Notes under the pieces: generated by a model
What the model was told of the DNA's origin: nothing
Databases searched by the model: none
The model's input: the letters and a program-made list of their open reading frames with translations, nothing else
Source of the DNA: Planctomycetota bacterium
GTDB lineage: Bacteria > Planctomycetota > Brocadiia > JAJRTI01
NCBI GenBank assembly: GCA_024278415.1
Contig: JAJRTI010000385.1
Coordinates: forward strand, 1-15,878
Direction: 5' to 3'
DNA: 15,878 nt
In this document: piece by piece, positions 1 through 8,566 of the stretch
Layout: each line of letters opens with the position of its first letter
Numbering within the stretch: the first letter of the stretch is position 1
Made by a program: the position numbers and the translations under genes

Positions 1-1
1 C

Positions 2-1096
2 CTCCGCATCGCCATCTGCGGCACTCGGGAGATCCCCGCGCATCATGGCGGGTTCGAGACGTGTGTGCAGGAGACTGCGACGCGTCTCGTCCAACGCGGG
101 CACCAGGTGACGGTGTTCGCCGGCGCGGACGAGGGCCAGCACGGTCGCCGGATCGTGGACGGGGTCGAGGTGCTCTACACGCCCGGCCTGCCGACCAAGC
201 ACCTGTTCACACTAAGCCAAACTGGGCTGAGCGTGCTCCGCGCGGCGATCAAGCGCTTCGACGTCGTGCACGTGTACAACCTCGGCAACGCGTGCTGGCT
301 CCCATTCCTCAGGGCCGCGCGCACGCCTAGCGTCATTTCCGTGGATGGCCTCGACTGGCGCCGCGAGCGATGGGGCCGACTGACCAAACGCTACATCGAA
401 TTTTGCGCCAACCTCGCTGTGCGTTTCGCCAACGAGCTGATCGTCGACTCGCACGTGGTGTCCGACTACTACCTCAAGCATTTCAATCGTCCAGGCGCGT
501 ACGTCCCGTATGGGGCCTACACCACACCTCCTCAGGGCGCGGGCGCGGTCCAACGGTTCAGCTTGTAGCCCGGCCGCTACCTCATCTTCGTGGGCCGGCT
601 GACCCCGGAGAAGCGCGTGCACGACCTCATCGCGGCCTTCGAGCAAGTCGACACCGACATGCAGCTTGCCATCGTCGGCGACGACCCCTTCGCCCGCGAC
701 TACGTGGCCCACCTCAAGAGCACGCGGGATCCCCGCATCCGCTTCCTGGGCTACGTGTACGGCGACGACTGTGCGCAACTCCTCGCCAACGCCTACCTCT
801 ACGTCACCGCGTCCGGCTTGGAGGGCCCCTCCCCCGCGCTCCTCACGGCCATGGGCCAAGGCTGCTGCCCGCTCGTGAACGGTATCGCCGAGAACCGCGA
901 GACTATCGGCGACTCCGGCGTCGCGTACGCCGAGAACGACGTGGACGCGCTGCGGGACGAGATGCAACGGCTCGCGGACTCCCCAGCCGAAGTGCGCCGC
1001 TTGGCCAAGGCCGCGCGGGATCGCGTGCGCACAGTCTACAATTGGGACCGCGTGACCGACGCGCTCGAGGCCGTCTACGAGAAGGTCGCCACATGA
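2..1096 (+). pseudogene. GT4 glycosyltransferase interrupted by an in-frame TAG (5' end outside window)
   Basis: Reading frame 2 is open from the left edge and starts with a typical GT4/DUF1972 N-terminus (IAICGTREIPAHHGGFET), the nucleotide-sugar transferase Rossmann start with its glycine-rich loop. It continues to codon 188, where TAG (566-568) interrupts it. The same frame then resumes at once with the C-terminal donor-binding domain (FVGRLTPEKRVHDLIAAF) and ends at TGA 1094-1096. No frameshift is present, and both halves align continuously with one family. A single base change in a Glu, Lys or Gln codon would explain the stop; Glu or Lys is usual in this linker. The EX7E donor motif appears as LEGPSPALLTAM, with Thr in place of the second Glu. 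It is probably an envelope glycan transferase acting at the cytoplasmic face. A recent nonsense mutation, a sequencing error or readthrough are all possible. The downstream gene overlaps it by ATGA. Confidence 0.8.
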
Positions 1097-2667
1097 TCGC
1101 ACGCGTCATCATCATCCTGCTCGCGCTCTGCGTCGCCGGGCTGCTCGCCGGCCTGACCCTGGCCAAGGAGGAGCCGGCCGACTTCACGTTCGTGAGCGGC
1201 GCGGAACCGGAAACGCTCGACCCGGCGCTCATGACCGGGGTGCTCGAAGGCCGGCTCGCGTCCGCGCTCTTCGAAGGGCTCACCACGTGCAACCCGCGCG
1301 ACCTCTCTGCCCAGCCGGGCATGGCGGAGCGATGGGAGATCAGCGACGACGGCCGGGTCTACACCTTCCACTTGCGCGAGGCCAAGTGGAGCAACGGCGC
1401 GCCCGTCACCGCGCACGACTTCGTGTACTCCTGGCGCCGCGTCCTGGATCCCAAGACGGGTGCCAGTTACGCGTACCAACTCTACTACGTCAAAAACGCC
1501 AAGGCTTACAACGAGGGCGAACTCTCCGACTTCGCCCAGGTTGGCATCCGAGCCGACGGCGACCGCAAGCTGGTCGTGACGCTCGAGCGGCGCACCCCCT
1601 TCTTCCTCTCGCTCACGTGGTTCATGACGCTGCTCCCCGTGAACCGCCAATGCATCGAAACCCACGGTGAAACGTGGACGCGGCCCGACGCGATCGTGAC
1701 GAACGGGCCATTCCTGCTCCAAGACTGGCGCATCAACCGGCGCCTCCGCCTGCGTCGAAATCCCGAGTACTGGGACGCGGCGAACGTGCGCTCGCCGGTC
1801 GTCGACGCGCTGACCATGGAGGCGCCCGGCGCGGGCTTCAACATGTACGAGACCGGAGGGGCCGACCTGCTCACGAGCGTGCCGCCCCAGCTTGTAGACG
1901 TGCTCATGGATCGGGACGACTTCCACTCGTCCACGTACTTGGGCACCTACTTCTACCGCTTCAACGTGACCCGGCCGCCGCTCGACGACGTGCGCGTGCG
2001 CAAGGCGCTGACCATGAGCATCAACCGCGAGCACGTGACGCGCTACGTCACCAAGGGCGGCGAAGTCCCGGCCGCGACGTTCGTGCCCATCGACATGCCG
2101 GGCTACACTTCGGGCCGCGGCCTCCCGTTCGATCCGGATCGGGCCAAGGCGCTGCTGGCTGAAGCCGGCTATCCCGGCGGCAAAGGCTTTCCTAAGATCG
2201 AGATCGTTTTCAACACCAGCGACTTTCACAAGAGCATCGCGGAAGTCGTGCAAGACATGTGGCGCCGGCACTTGGGCATCGACGCGCAGCTCGTGAACAA
2301 GGAGTGGAAGGTCTACCTCGCGGACACGCGCGCACTCAAGTATGAAGTGGCGCGAAGCGCCTGGATCGGCGACTATTGCGACGCGAACACGTTCCTCGAC
2401 ATGTTCGTCACCGACGGCGGCAACAACCGCACCGGCTGGAGCGACAAACGCTACGACGCGCTCATCGCCGCGGCCGCGGACGAGCCGAATCCCGGCCGGC
2501 GCATGAAGCTGTTCCAGCAGGCCGAGACGATCCTCTGCACCGAAGGCGTCCCCATTGCGCCCATTTACTTCATGACCGCGAGCAACATGTATCGTGCGAA
2601 CGTGCGGGGCGTCTATCCCAACGTGCTCAATCTGATCCTGCTGAAGTGGGTGTGGGTCGAGCAGTAG
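1093..2667 (+). CDS. OppA-like extracellular solute-binding protein (SBP family 5)
   Basis: The product is 524 aa, the usual size for peptide-binding proteins of ABC importers (SBP_bac_5, OppA/MppA type). The start chosen is the ATG that overlaps the upstream TGA (ATGA); the frame is open much further upstream, but only antisense-like filler is encoded there. A hydrophobic signal peptide (about residues 3-23) precedes the mature start near KEEPAD. There is no clean lipobox, so a soluble periplasmic form is more likely than a lipoprotein. Family landmarks include GAEPETLDPAL, GRVYTFHLREAKWSNGAPVTA, DFVYSWRRVLDP, NGPFLL near residue 210, and VRKALTMSINRE, followed by a C-terminal lobe with WIGDYCDANTFLDMF. 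The ligand is probably an oligopeptide, possibly a murein peptide, but this cannot be decided. No permease or ATPase genes are in the window, so it is an orphan here. It ends in TAG. Confidence 0.92.
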   Translation: MIARVIIILLALCVAGLLAGLTLAKEEPADFTFVSGAEPETLDPALMTGVLEGRLASALFEGLTTCNPRDLSAQPGMAERWEISDDGRVYTFHLREAKWSNGAPVTAHDFVYSWRRVLDPKTGASYAYQLYYVKNAKAYNEGELSDFAQVGIRADGDRKLVVTLERRTPFFLSLTWFMTLLPVNRQCIETHGETWTRPDAIVTNGPFLLQDWRINRRLRLRRNPEYWDAANVRSPVVDALTMEAPGAGFNMYETGGADLLTSVPPQLVDVLMDRDDFHSSTYLGTYFYRFNVTRPPLDDVRVRKALTMSINREHVTRYVTKGGEVPAATFVPIDMPGYTSGRGLPFDPDRAKALLAEAGYPGGKGFPKIEIVFNTSDFHKSIAEVVQDMWRRHLGIDAQLVNKEWKVYLADTRALKYEVARSAWIGDYCDANTFLDMFVTDGGNNRTGWSDKRYDALIAAAADEPNPGRRMKLFQQAETILCTEGVPIAPIYFMTASNMYRANVRGVYPNVLNLILLKWVWVEQ

Positions 2668-2685
2668 TGCCGTGTCGGCCCGGGC

Positions 2686-2715
2686 CGTAGCCGCATGCGC
2701 CAGCATGCGACTACG
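2686..2715. terminator. Terminator-like hairpin in a convergent spacer
   Basis: The two 13-nt arms CGTAGCCGCATGC (2686-2698) and GCATGCGACTACG (2703-2715) pair with one C/A mismatch around the loop GCCA. The hairpin lies 18 nt after the OppA-like stop and about 90 nt after the stop of the opposing gene, a position suited to a bidirectional terminator. No U-tract follows on either strand, so classic intrinsic termination is not demonstrated. Bases 2687-2708 recur exactly, in inverted orientation, at 8616-8637. Confidence 0.5.
2687..2708 (+). repeat. 22-bp palindromic repeat, copy 1
   Basis: This segment is identical over 22 bp to the reverse complement of 8616-8637. It contains two GCATGC boxes separated by GCCA, so it folds on itself. 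The flanks of the two copies differ. It could be a REP-like dispersed element or a reused terminator module. Confidence 0.7.
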
Positions 2716-2804
2716 CGACCGTGCGTGCAGGCGCACTCGTTGCCTCCTCTTTTCAACCTGATTCGTTGTCTATCTGAATTCGTTGGAAGCTTTCCCCCCA
2801 TCCC

Positions 2805-4208
2805 TCACTTGAACATCGGCCCCGCATTGCGCATCGCAATGGACAACACCTCGCCGATGCGAAGGCGCTCGGTGCGCATGTACCCCCAGGCGTAGGTCGC
2901 CCGAAAAATCCAATCGAAGAGGGGATTCCCCGGGAGCTTGATGAGCCGGCGCAGCAAGGGCGCAAGCGCCGGCGCGTTAGCGGCGACAAAGAAGAGCTTG
3001 TGAAGGTTCTCGATCTCACGCCGGTGCGGCAGCGCGAGCGGGCTCCCTTGGAAAAACGTCTGCCCCACGTCGGCATCCACCAGGCCCATGCGCGCGGCCA
3101 AGTCGCCTAGCTGGGTGCGCGCGTACGGCTGGAAGATCGCGCACCAAGGAAACTCGGCCCCCAGCTCCGCGTTCAAGCGCACCGTCTGCCATGCTTCGTC
3201 GAGCGATTCGCCGGGGAGGCCAAGCATGTTGTACGTGCGAATGCGCATGCCCTTGCGCTTGAGCAGCGCCACCGCGCGGCGAATCTGATCGTCGCTCACG
3301 TTCTTGCCCAGCACCTCCCGGCGCACCCGCTCGTCCCCGGACTCGACGCCGAGGAACACTCCCTTGCAGTTCATGTCCTTGAGCGCGCCCGCGACTTCAG
3401 CATCAATCGTGTCCGCGCGGCCCAGGCACACGAGGGGCAGCCGCACCCGCCGCGCGTACCGCTCCGCAAACTCGCCCAGCCATCGCTTGTTCAGCGTGAA
3501 CGTGTCGTCTTGCATGTACACCGTGGCGAGTCCGAACCGGCGGCGCACCCCCTCGATCTCGTCCACCACGCGCTCCGGGCTGCGCAAGCGCACGTAAGGG
3601 CCCTTGCCGTGATACAACTCGCGCAGCTTGTGGTTGAAGCAGAACGTGCAGCCAAACGGACAACCCCGGCCGGCGAAGAATGCTTTCCGCGACAAGTTCA
3701 AGAAAGGATACCGCCGGTAGTACACGCCGCGGTCCGCCACGGGCAGCGCGTCCAGGTTTGCGCACAGCCGCGCCAACTCGCCGCGCTGCTCCTCGCCCTC
3801 GACCACGCGCCACAAGTTCGGCACGCCCTCCAGCGATTCGCCGGCATCGAGCCGCGCCGCGAGTTCGGCAAGGCACTGTTCGCCCTCGCCCACGCAAATC
3901 GCATCGACCTCTGGCCTGTGGACGATCTCGGGGAAGAACGTCGGGTGCGGGCCTCCGAGTACCACGACCGCGGCCAACGCCGCGGACTTGATCCGCCGCG
4001 CCACGTCCAAGCACCACAGGTGCGCGCCCGTCGTGCACGAGAAGCACACGAGGTCCGGCTGCAATGCACGCGCCTCTTCCGCGGCAAGCGAAGCATGAGG
4101 GGCGACGACCACCTGCACGCGGTGGCCGTGTTGCTTCAGCACCGCGGCGAGTTGCGCGACGCCGAGGTACTCGAAGGCCAGGCGTTGGACGAACACCACG
4201 CGCGCCAC
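2805..4208 (-). CDS. B12-binding-type radical SAM protein
   Basis: The product is 467 aa. The N-terminal part (about 1-150) is a cobalamin-binding-like Rossmann domain with the GGPHPTFFP turn near residue 85-93 and the VGEGE motif near 107-111; the DXHXXG lower-ligand motif is absent, as is common in this class. The radical SAM core carries the iron-sulfur motif CPFGCTFC (Cys183, 187, 190). Later motifs are MQDDTFTLNK, GVESGDE and GLPGES, typical of class B/BchE-like radical SAM proteins. The family performs methylations, cyclisations and other radical chemistry, often on lipids or natural products; the substrate here is unknown. The start is GTG, preceded by GGGAGGG, one base after the stop of the GT2 gene, so it is the last gene of a coupled unit. 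The genes around it suggest a glycolipid or surface-polymer substrate (inference). Confidence 0.9.
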   Translation of the reverse strand: MARVVFVQRLAFEYLGVAQLAAVLKQHGHRVQVVVAPHASLAAEEARALQPDLVCFSCTTGAHLWCLDVARRIKSAALAAVVVLGGPHPTFFPEIVHRPEVDAICVGEGEQCLAELAARLDAGESLEGVPNLWRVVEGEEQRGELARLCANLDALPVADRGVYYRRYPFLNLSRKAFFAGRGCPFGCTFCFNHKLRELYHGKGPYVRLRSPERVVDEIEGVRRRFGLATVYMQDDTFTLNKRWLGEFAERYARRVRLPLVCLGRADTIDAEVAGALKDMNCKGVFLGVESGDERVRREVLGKNVSDDQIRRAVALLKRKGMRIRTYNMLGLPGESLDEAWQTVRLNAELGAEFPWCAIFQPYARTQLGDLAARMGLVDADVGQTFFQGSPLALPHRREIENLHKLFFVAANAPALAPLLRRLIKLPGNPLFDWIFRATYAWGYMRTERLRIGEVLSIAMRNAGPMFK

Positions 4209-4209
4209 G

Positions 4210-5199
4210 TCAGCCCTCCCTCGGCGGTTGCCACTGGCCAGTCACGTCCCTCGCTCCAAACATGAAGCTCAGTTCCGCGCGGGCCATCTTAAGGATCCGG
4301 GCCAGTCCCGTCGGAGCGCGCATCGCCAACGACAGCAGCTCCTCCACAGCGACCAGCCCACACGCGGCCAGCGCCACGCGATTCCCCATCGCAGCGAAGA
4401 TGCCCGCGGCCGCGCACGCGGCCAGCACCACGAACGGGGACAGAAAGAAGAACGCGAACTCCATCGGGTACGCCACCAAGCCGAACAGCCCCAGCCGCGG
4501 ATTCAGCAACGCGGAACGGTGATGCCAATACGCTTGCGCAATGCCCAGCGCCCGGCGGATGGCTTGGCCTCGCCGCGCGGGGCCAGGCAACTGCGGCTCG
4601 GTGAACCATGCCCGCGGGCAGACCTTCGCCTTGAACCCCAGCTTGCGCACCTGCACGGGCAAGTCCACGTCGTCGGCCCGCAGCTTCCCGCCGTCAATCT
4701 TATCGACCAGCTCTCGGCGCACCAGCATCATGGGCCCGTAGATGGTCGGCGTCGAGTCCAGCCACGAGTAGAAGCGAACCATGAGCATGCGCGCACGGTC
4801 GTAAAGCCCATCGCACCGCGTCTGCGCGTCGGCCTCTACGCGAACCATGCGCCGCATGCCGCAAACCGCGCCGATGCCGGCGTCGCGGAACATCTCCACC
4901 GCGCGGCCAAGCGCACCGGCCTCAATCGACACATCCGCGTCGGTGATGCAGATGATGTCGCCGTCGATCGCCTCAGCCGCGCATAGGATCGCGTTCCACT
5001 TGCCCCGCGGCCGGCAGTTGGCCACGACCTTCGCGCCGGCCGCAGCCGCGAGCGCGGCCGTGTCGTCGGTGGAATGATCGTCGGCAACGACAACCTCCGT
5101 GCTTAAGTCCTCCCCGGCCAGCGCCATGCAGTTGGCGACCTTAGCCTCGATCACGCGGGCCTCGTTGTGGCAGGGCACGATGATGGCGACCGAAGTCAT
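4210..5199 (-). CDS. GT2 family glycosyltransferase, membrane-anchored
   Basis: The product is 329 aa from the ATG that overlaps the TGA of the upstream radical SAM gene (ATGA). Its GT-A fold begins with VAIIVPCHNEA. Next come the nucleotide-binding ADDHSTDDT (residues 39-47), the metal-binding DXD motif as TDADV (Asp87, Asp89), the ADDVDLPVQVRKLGFK stretch (175-190) supplying the acceptor/base acidic residues, and an RRGQAIRR segment (209-216) in the place of the QXXRW motif. Two or three hydrophobic segments follow at about 236-262 and 263-290. This is the layout of processive or polyprenyl-phosphate-type GT2 enzymes that work at the inner membrane. An open extension upstream of the ATG encodes only the overlapped gene in another frame. 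Acceptor and sugar cannot be told. Confidence 0.9.
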   Translation of the reverse strand: MTSVAIIVPCHNEARVIEAKVANCMALAGEDLSTEVVVADDHSTDDTAALAAAAGAKVVANCRPRGKWNAILCAAEAIDGDIICITDADVSIEAGALGRAVEMFRDAGIGAVCGMRRMVRVEADAQTRCDGLYDRARMLMVRFYSWLDSTPTIYGPMMLVRRELVDKIDGGKLRADDVDLPVQVRKLGFKAKVCPRAWFTEPQLPGPARRGQAIRRALGIAQAYWHHRSALLNPRLGLFGLVAYPMEFAFFFLSPFVVLAACAAAGIFAAMGNRVALAACGLVAVEELLSLAMRAPTGLARILKMARAELSFMFGARDVTGQWQPPREG

Positions 5200-6293
5200 G
5201 CCTGATGCCGCCCCTCTCGCACGAACGCGGCGAGGAGCCGCGGCATGTGCCGCAGGCCGAACATGAGGTTCACGCCCCACGCGCACTCGTACGTGCAGGC
5301 GCATTGCTTCACGTCGATGGACCCGCGTACTGCCTGCGCGGCCGGCGACCGCCAAAGCTTGGAGAAATCGAATCCAAAGTCCCTAACCTGGCCCATGCAC
5401 CGATCCAGCATCTCGCAGGGGTACACGGAGCCGTTGGCCATCAGCACGCCGCTGAGCTGGCCGGCGTAGCACTCGCCTATGGCCGGCTCGCCGCGCAGCA
5501 CGCGCAGGATATGCTCGCGCAACAGATGCTTACGCGCGTTGAGCAAGCGCCGGCCAAACACGAAGTTGTCGTACTCGGCCGGCTGATGCCCTGTTGCGAC
5601 GCGGCGGGCCAACAAGTCGGCCACGGCCCCGTACACCCCCGGATCGATCTCGCTTGCGTCGGGCTCGGCTGTGTCGCCGCGCACCGCGGTCAGGCTGAAG
5701 CTTGCCTCCGGCATGAGCTTCATGGCCTTGTCCACGACCTCCAGCGCCCTGGCTTGGTTGCGGTTGCTCAGCGTGAAGTTCGCGTTCAGCGACAACCCTC
5801 GCGCCTTCAGTGGCGCCAGGGCGTGGTACGAGCCCATGAGCGCGTCGAACAAGCCCGGCATGCCGCGCAGCGCGTCGTGCGCATCGCCCACCTCGTCCAC
5901 GGACAGGGAAACGATCAAGTCGGTGCGCGGGCAGTCGGCGAGCATCCGCTCCGCAACCTCGCATAGCGCATCCGGCCGCGACCCATTGCTGACGATGAGC
6001 ATCGTGCGCACGCGCGCGCGCTGGCCGTAGGCGAGAGCGATCCTGGCCAAGTCGTCTCGCAGCGTGGGCTCGCCGCCGCCAAGGCTCACGTGATAGACGC
6101 GCCCGGCCAGGCTCTCCGCCAGCCTCTCAATCTCATCGAGCGCCAGCTCCTCCCCCTGGTACATGCCCAACCGGCGGTCCACAAAGCAATGCGCGCACCG
6201 GGCGTTGCACCGCGCGGTCACGAAGTGCACCAGCGACACCGGGGCCGGGCCGCGCTTGCGAAAGAAGGATTGGACAAGTCGGATGCGGTTCAC
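5196..6293 (-). CDS. Radical SAM protein with SPASM/twitch-like C-terminus
   Basis: The product is 365 aa and starts at a GTG embedded in the GTGA overlap with the YfhO-like gene. Upstream frame-open sequence is antisense to known coding and has no family content. The radical SAM cluster motif is CNARCAHC (Cys29, 33, 36), and GGGEP (72-76) marks SAM binding. The C-terminal region has Cys275-X12-Gly288-X4-Cys293, which fits the first half of the SPASM signature, then a compressed CACTYEC (331-337) rather than the full CX2CX5CX3C. The extra iron-sulfur site is therefore reduced or variant. Such proteins mature peptides or modify small molecules and lipids. No precursor-peptide gene is visible nearby, and the company of a GT2, YfhO and a second radical SAM gene favours a glycolipid or carrier-linked substrate (inference). 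Tight coupling on both sides implies a shared pathway. Confidence 0.88.
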   Translation of the reverse strand: MNRIRLVQSFFRKRGPAPVSLVHFVTARCNARCAHCFVDRRLGMYQGEELALDEIERLAESLAGRVYHVSLGGGEPTLRDDLARIALAYGQRARVRTMLIVSNGSRPDALCEVAERMLADCPRTDLIVSLSVDEVGDAHDALRGMPGLFDALMGSYHALAPLKARGLSLNANFTLSNRNQARALEVVDKAMKLMPEASFSLTAVRGDTAEPDASEIDPGVYGAVADLLARRVATGHQPAEYDNFVFGRRLLNARKHLLREHILRVLRGEPAIGECYAGQLSGVLMANGSVYPCEMLDRCMGQVRDFGFDFSKLWRSPAAQAVRGSIDVKQCACTYECAWGVNLMFGLRHMPRLLAAFVREGRHQA

Positions 6294-8557
6294 GTCGCGA
6301 CCCAACGGGCAAAGCGCATGAGCGCGGCCAAGCACAAAAATAGAACCAACCCAGCGGCGCACAGCAAGGATACGCAAGCCCCCCACTTGAGCGACTGAGG
6401 CTCGAACGCCATCTGAATGCGGTGCCTTCCACGCGGCACGTCGACCGCTCGGAAGAGTTCGTTCGAGAGATGAACCGCGGCGCGCCGTCCATCCACGACA
6501 CAGCGCCATCCAGGATAGTAGCTGTCGGCCAACTCGACAAGCCCGGCGTGGGCGAGTGAGCACGCGACCTCGACACGCTCTGGCGGCGAGTCCACTCGCA
6601 CAAGCTCGACACGGCCCGCGGCCGGCGGCAGCGGGCGAACGCGCGGCAACGGGTCCTCCACGCGCAGCTCCGAGATGTAGAGCCTTGGCGGCCCTTCGAT
6701 CTTCACCGGCGGCCAGCCCGCTCCCATGTTCGCGGCAAAACGAACCCGTCGCACGCACGCGCGGCGAAGCCTTTCGTTCGCCCGAAGGTCCGCATTGTCT
6801 GACTCGAGGGCCCAGCGCCAATCCCGCTGACGCCGTGGAGCGAGCGCATTTTCGCCGGTCGCCGAGTACTCGCCCTTGGGAATGTTGCGATCCGACAAGC
6901 CAAGCTCCCTGGCCCATTCGAACGCGGCCGGCGACCGTGCGCCGTACATGATCCAGTTGAGCTTGTTCGTCTGGCGTGTCACATAGCTTCGGCCGGCCCA
7001 CTCCGCCGGCCGCGTCGCGTACGCGCCGCGCGGCCCTTCGTAGAAGAGTTGGCTCGCGTACGCGAACAGTTCGGCCAGCACAAGAACAACACAGACCGCG
7101 CCCAGCGCCCTGGGCCCAGGCCAAGGCCGGAGCGCAGCCGCACACAACGTGACCCCTATGGTGATCGCAAAGAGCGACAGCCCCGCCCAGGGGCCTATCG
7201 TCCAGCCGTACGCAGAAAAGGCTCGTGCCTGATATGGATATTCCTGCGACGGCCCAACCTTGCGAACCCACTCGTAGATGCCATCGCGAAGTGGCGACCT
7301 AGGGATGCTGCTGTACACCGCGAGGAACATGATGGCCGGGATCAGCCATGTCAGCACTCGAAAACTGGGCTTCAGGCCGCCGACCTGGCTGGCGGTCGCA
7401 TGCCATCCCAAGCCCCCCAACAGCGCCACGCCGAACGACGCGAGCATCATGAGCTTGTAAGGCGAGTGGAACCGGTTGAAACCCGGCAGCCCGCGCCGGA
7501 GCACTTGGTAGAGGCCAAGCTGATCGCCTGTCGCGGCCACGGCAAAAAACGCCACGGCCACAGCAACGAAGAGCACAAGCCGCCTGTGCTTCCGCCCCAG
7601 CGAGCGGCCGCAGGCGGCGATGCACGCGCCAGCCGCAAAAAGCAACGGGATCACACCGATGTAGAACGCGCCATGATCGAATTCCGCAACCGCGCCTCCC
7701 CAGTGCCGGCCGTAGCCTACGCCTCCAAAGAGGAACGGCACGACGAAGCGCAGCCACTGGAACGCCGGCACGGCCCATTGCGTGGCGAGCGCGTCGTTCA
7801 CCCCCTTGGCACGAGCCGATTGCATGACCAACTCGGCCGTGGGGAACGCCTGTGCAGAGAAGAGCACAATCGCCACAAGCATCCCGACCGGCAGCACCGC
7901 AACGCGACGAAGGCGTGGCAGCCAAGCCGCGGCCGGCCACGTTGCGGCCAACGTGCCGAGCCAAGCCAGCCCCACCGCGAGCCCGGAGTTGTAGGTCGCG
8001 TTCAAGTTGCCTGCGGACAACTGGACCGCGAGGAGAACGCCGAGTCCCGCGGCCCAACGCAGGCTCGCGCGCGAGGTGGCTTCGAGCGCCACGAGCACGG
8101 CCAAAGGCATCCAAGCGCACGACGCCAACTCCGGCGGCGACTCGACGCGCGTCAGCATCCAGCCCCCGAACCCGAACGCCGCGCCAGCTATCGCCGCGGC
8201 CGAAGGACAGCACCTCAACCGCCGACAGAGCGCGTACATTCCCACGCAGGCAAGCAAGAGGTGAGCGCAGGTGAAAACCACCAGAGCGGTGGGGAATTCC
8301 CATGGCAGGAAAATCAGGCTTCCCGGATAAAAGCAAGCGCTCTGTGGATTCGCGAGCGCGGCTTCCCCCATGAAGTTCAACGGGTTCCACAGCGGCAGCC
8401 GGCCGGCCCGCATGGCCTCGGCCTCGAACCAGCGCCAGGGCTGATGCACCGCGGTCAGATCGCGGCCAATGAGCGCTTGGCCTTGGAAGATGGAGCGCCT
8501 GAACAGAATGAGAAGGAACGCGGCGCATGCGAGTGCGAAGCCTACGCCCGCATGCAT
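6290..8557 (-). CDS. YfhO family polytopic membrane protein
   Basis: The product is 755 aa. The start is the ATG at 8557, directly followed by the first membrane segment (about residues 4-18). The extracytoplasmic loop has family landmarks: GRDLTAVHQPW (31-41), GRLPLWNPLNFMGEAALANP (52-71) and FYPGSLIF (77-84), which match bacterial YfhO/GT-C-like glycosyltransferases. Many membrane helices follow to about residue 500. A soluble beta-rich domain comes next, with the conserved YYPGWRCVVDGRRA and FRAVDVPRGRH stretches, and a last helix lies near the C-terminus. In Bacillus and Listeria, YfhO-type proteins glycosylate lipoteichoic or wall polymers using lipid-linked sugars. Here a periplasmic-side transfer from a polyprenyl-phosphate sugar, perhaps made by the coupled GT2, is a reasonable inference. 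The stop overlaps the next GTG. The ribosome binding region lies in a hairpin. Confidence 0.88.
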   Translation of the reverse strand: MHAGVGFALACAAFLLILFRRSIFQGQALIGRDLTAVHQPWRWFEAEAMRAGRLPLWNPLNFMGEAALANPQSACFYPGSLIFLPWEFPTALVVFTCAHLLLACVGMYALCRRLRCCPSAAAIAGAAFGFGGWMLTRVESPPELASCAWMPLAVLVALEATSRASLRWAAGLGVLLAVQLSAGNLNATYNSGLAVGLAWLGTLAATWPAAAWLPRLRRVAVLPVGMLVAIVLFSAQAFPTAELVMQSARAKGVNDALATQWAVPAFQWLRFVVPFLFGGVGYGRHWGGAVAEFDHGAFYIGVIPLLFAAGACIAACGRSLGRKHRRLVLFVAVAVAFFAVAATGDQLGLYQVLRRGLPGFNRFHSPYKLMMLASFGVALLGGLGWHATASQVGGLKPSFRVLTWLIPAIMFLAVYSSIPRSPLRDGIYEWVRKVGPSQEYPYQARAFSAYGWTIGPWAGLSLFAITIGVTLCAAALRPWPGPRALGAVCVVLVLAELFAYASQLFYEGPRGAYATRPAEWAGRSYVTRQTNKLNWIMYGARSPAAFEWARELGLSDRNIPKGEYSATGENALAPRRQRDWRWALESDNADLRANERLRRACVRRVRFAANMGAGWPPVKIEGPPRLYISELRVEDPLPRVRPLPPAAGRVELVRVDSPPERVEVACSLAHAGLVELADSYYPGWRCVVDGRRAAVHLSNELFRAVDVPRGRHRIQMAFEPQSLKWGACVSLLCAAGLVLFLCLAALMRFARWVAT

Positions 8558-8566
8558 GATTGGTAG

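Larger units (their letters stand above)
2668..2804. other. Convergent intergenic spacer
   Basis: This 137-nt gap separates the tail-to-tail OppA-like and B12/radical SAM genes. Its left part holds the hairpin listed separately. The right part is less GC-rich than the genes and contains a short imperfect direct repeat around CAACGAAT on the minus strand (about 2756-2785), to which I assign no function. I see no gene here. Confidence 0.6.

Noticed and set aside
566..568. Genetic-code change with TAG as a sense codon
   Set aside because: TAG ends the OppA-like, Gfo/Idh-fold and purA genes at family-typical positions, so it works as a stop in this genome.
1075..2736. 553-codon open frame on the minus strand opposite the OppA-like gene
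   Set aside because: High-GC codon bias on the plus strand keeps this antisense frame open; the translation is Arg/Val/His-rich without domains.
6294..7271. Longer start for the SPASM-like radical SAM gene
   Set aside because: The upstream open frame overlaps the YfhO-like gene almost 1 kb out of frame, and radical SAM homology begins right after GTG 6293.
7049..8566. 505-codon open frame on the plus strand opposite the YfhO-like gene
   Set aside because: Low-complexity Arg/Gln/His-rich translation, antisense to a well-supported membrane protein.
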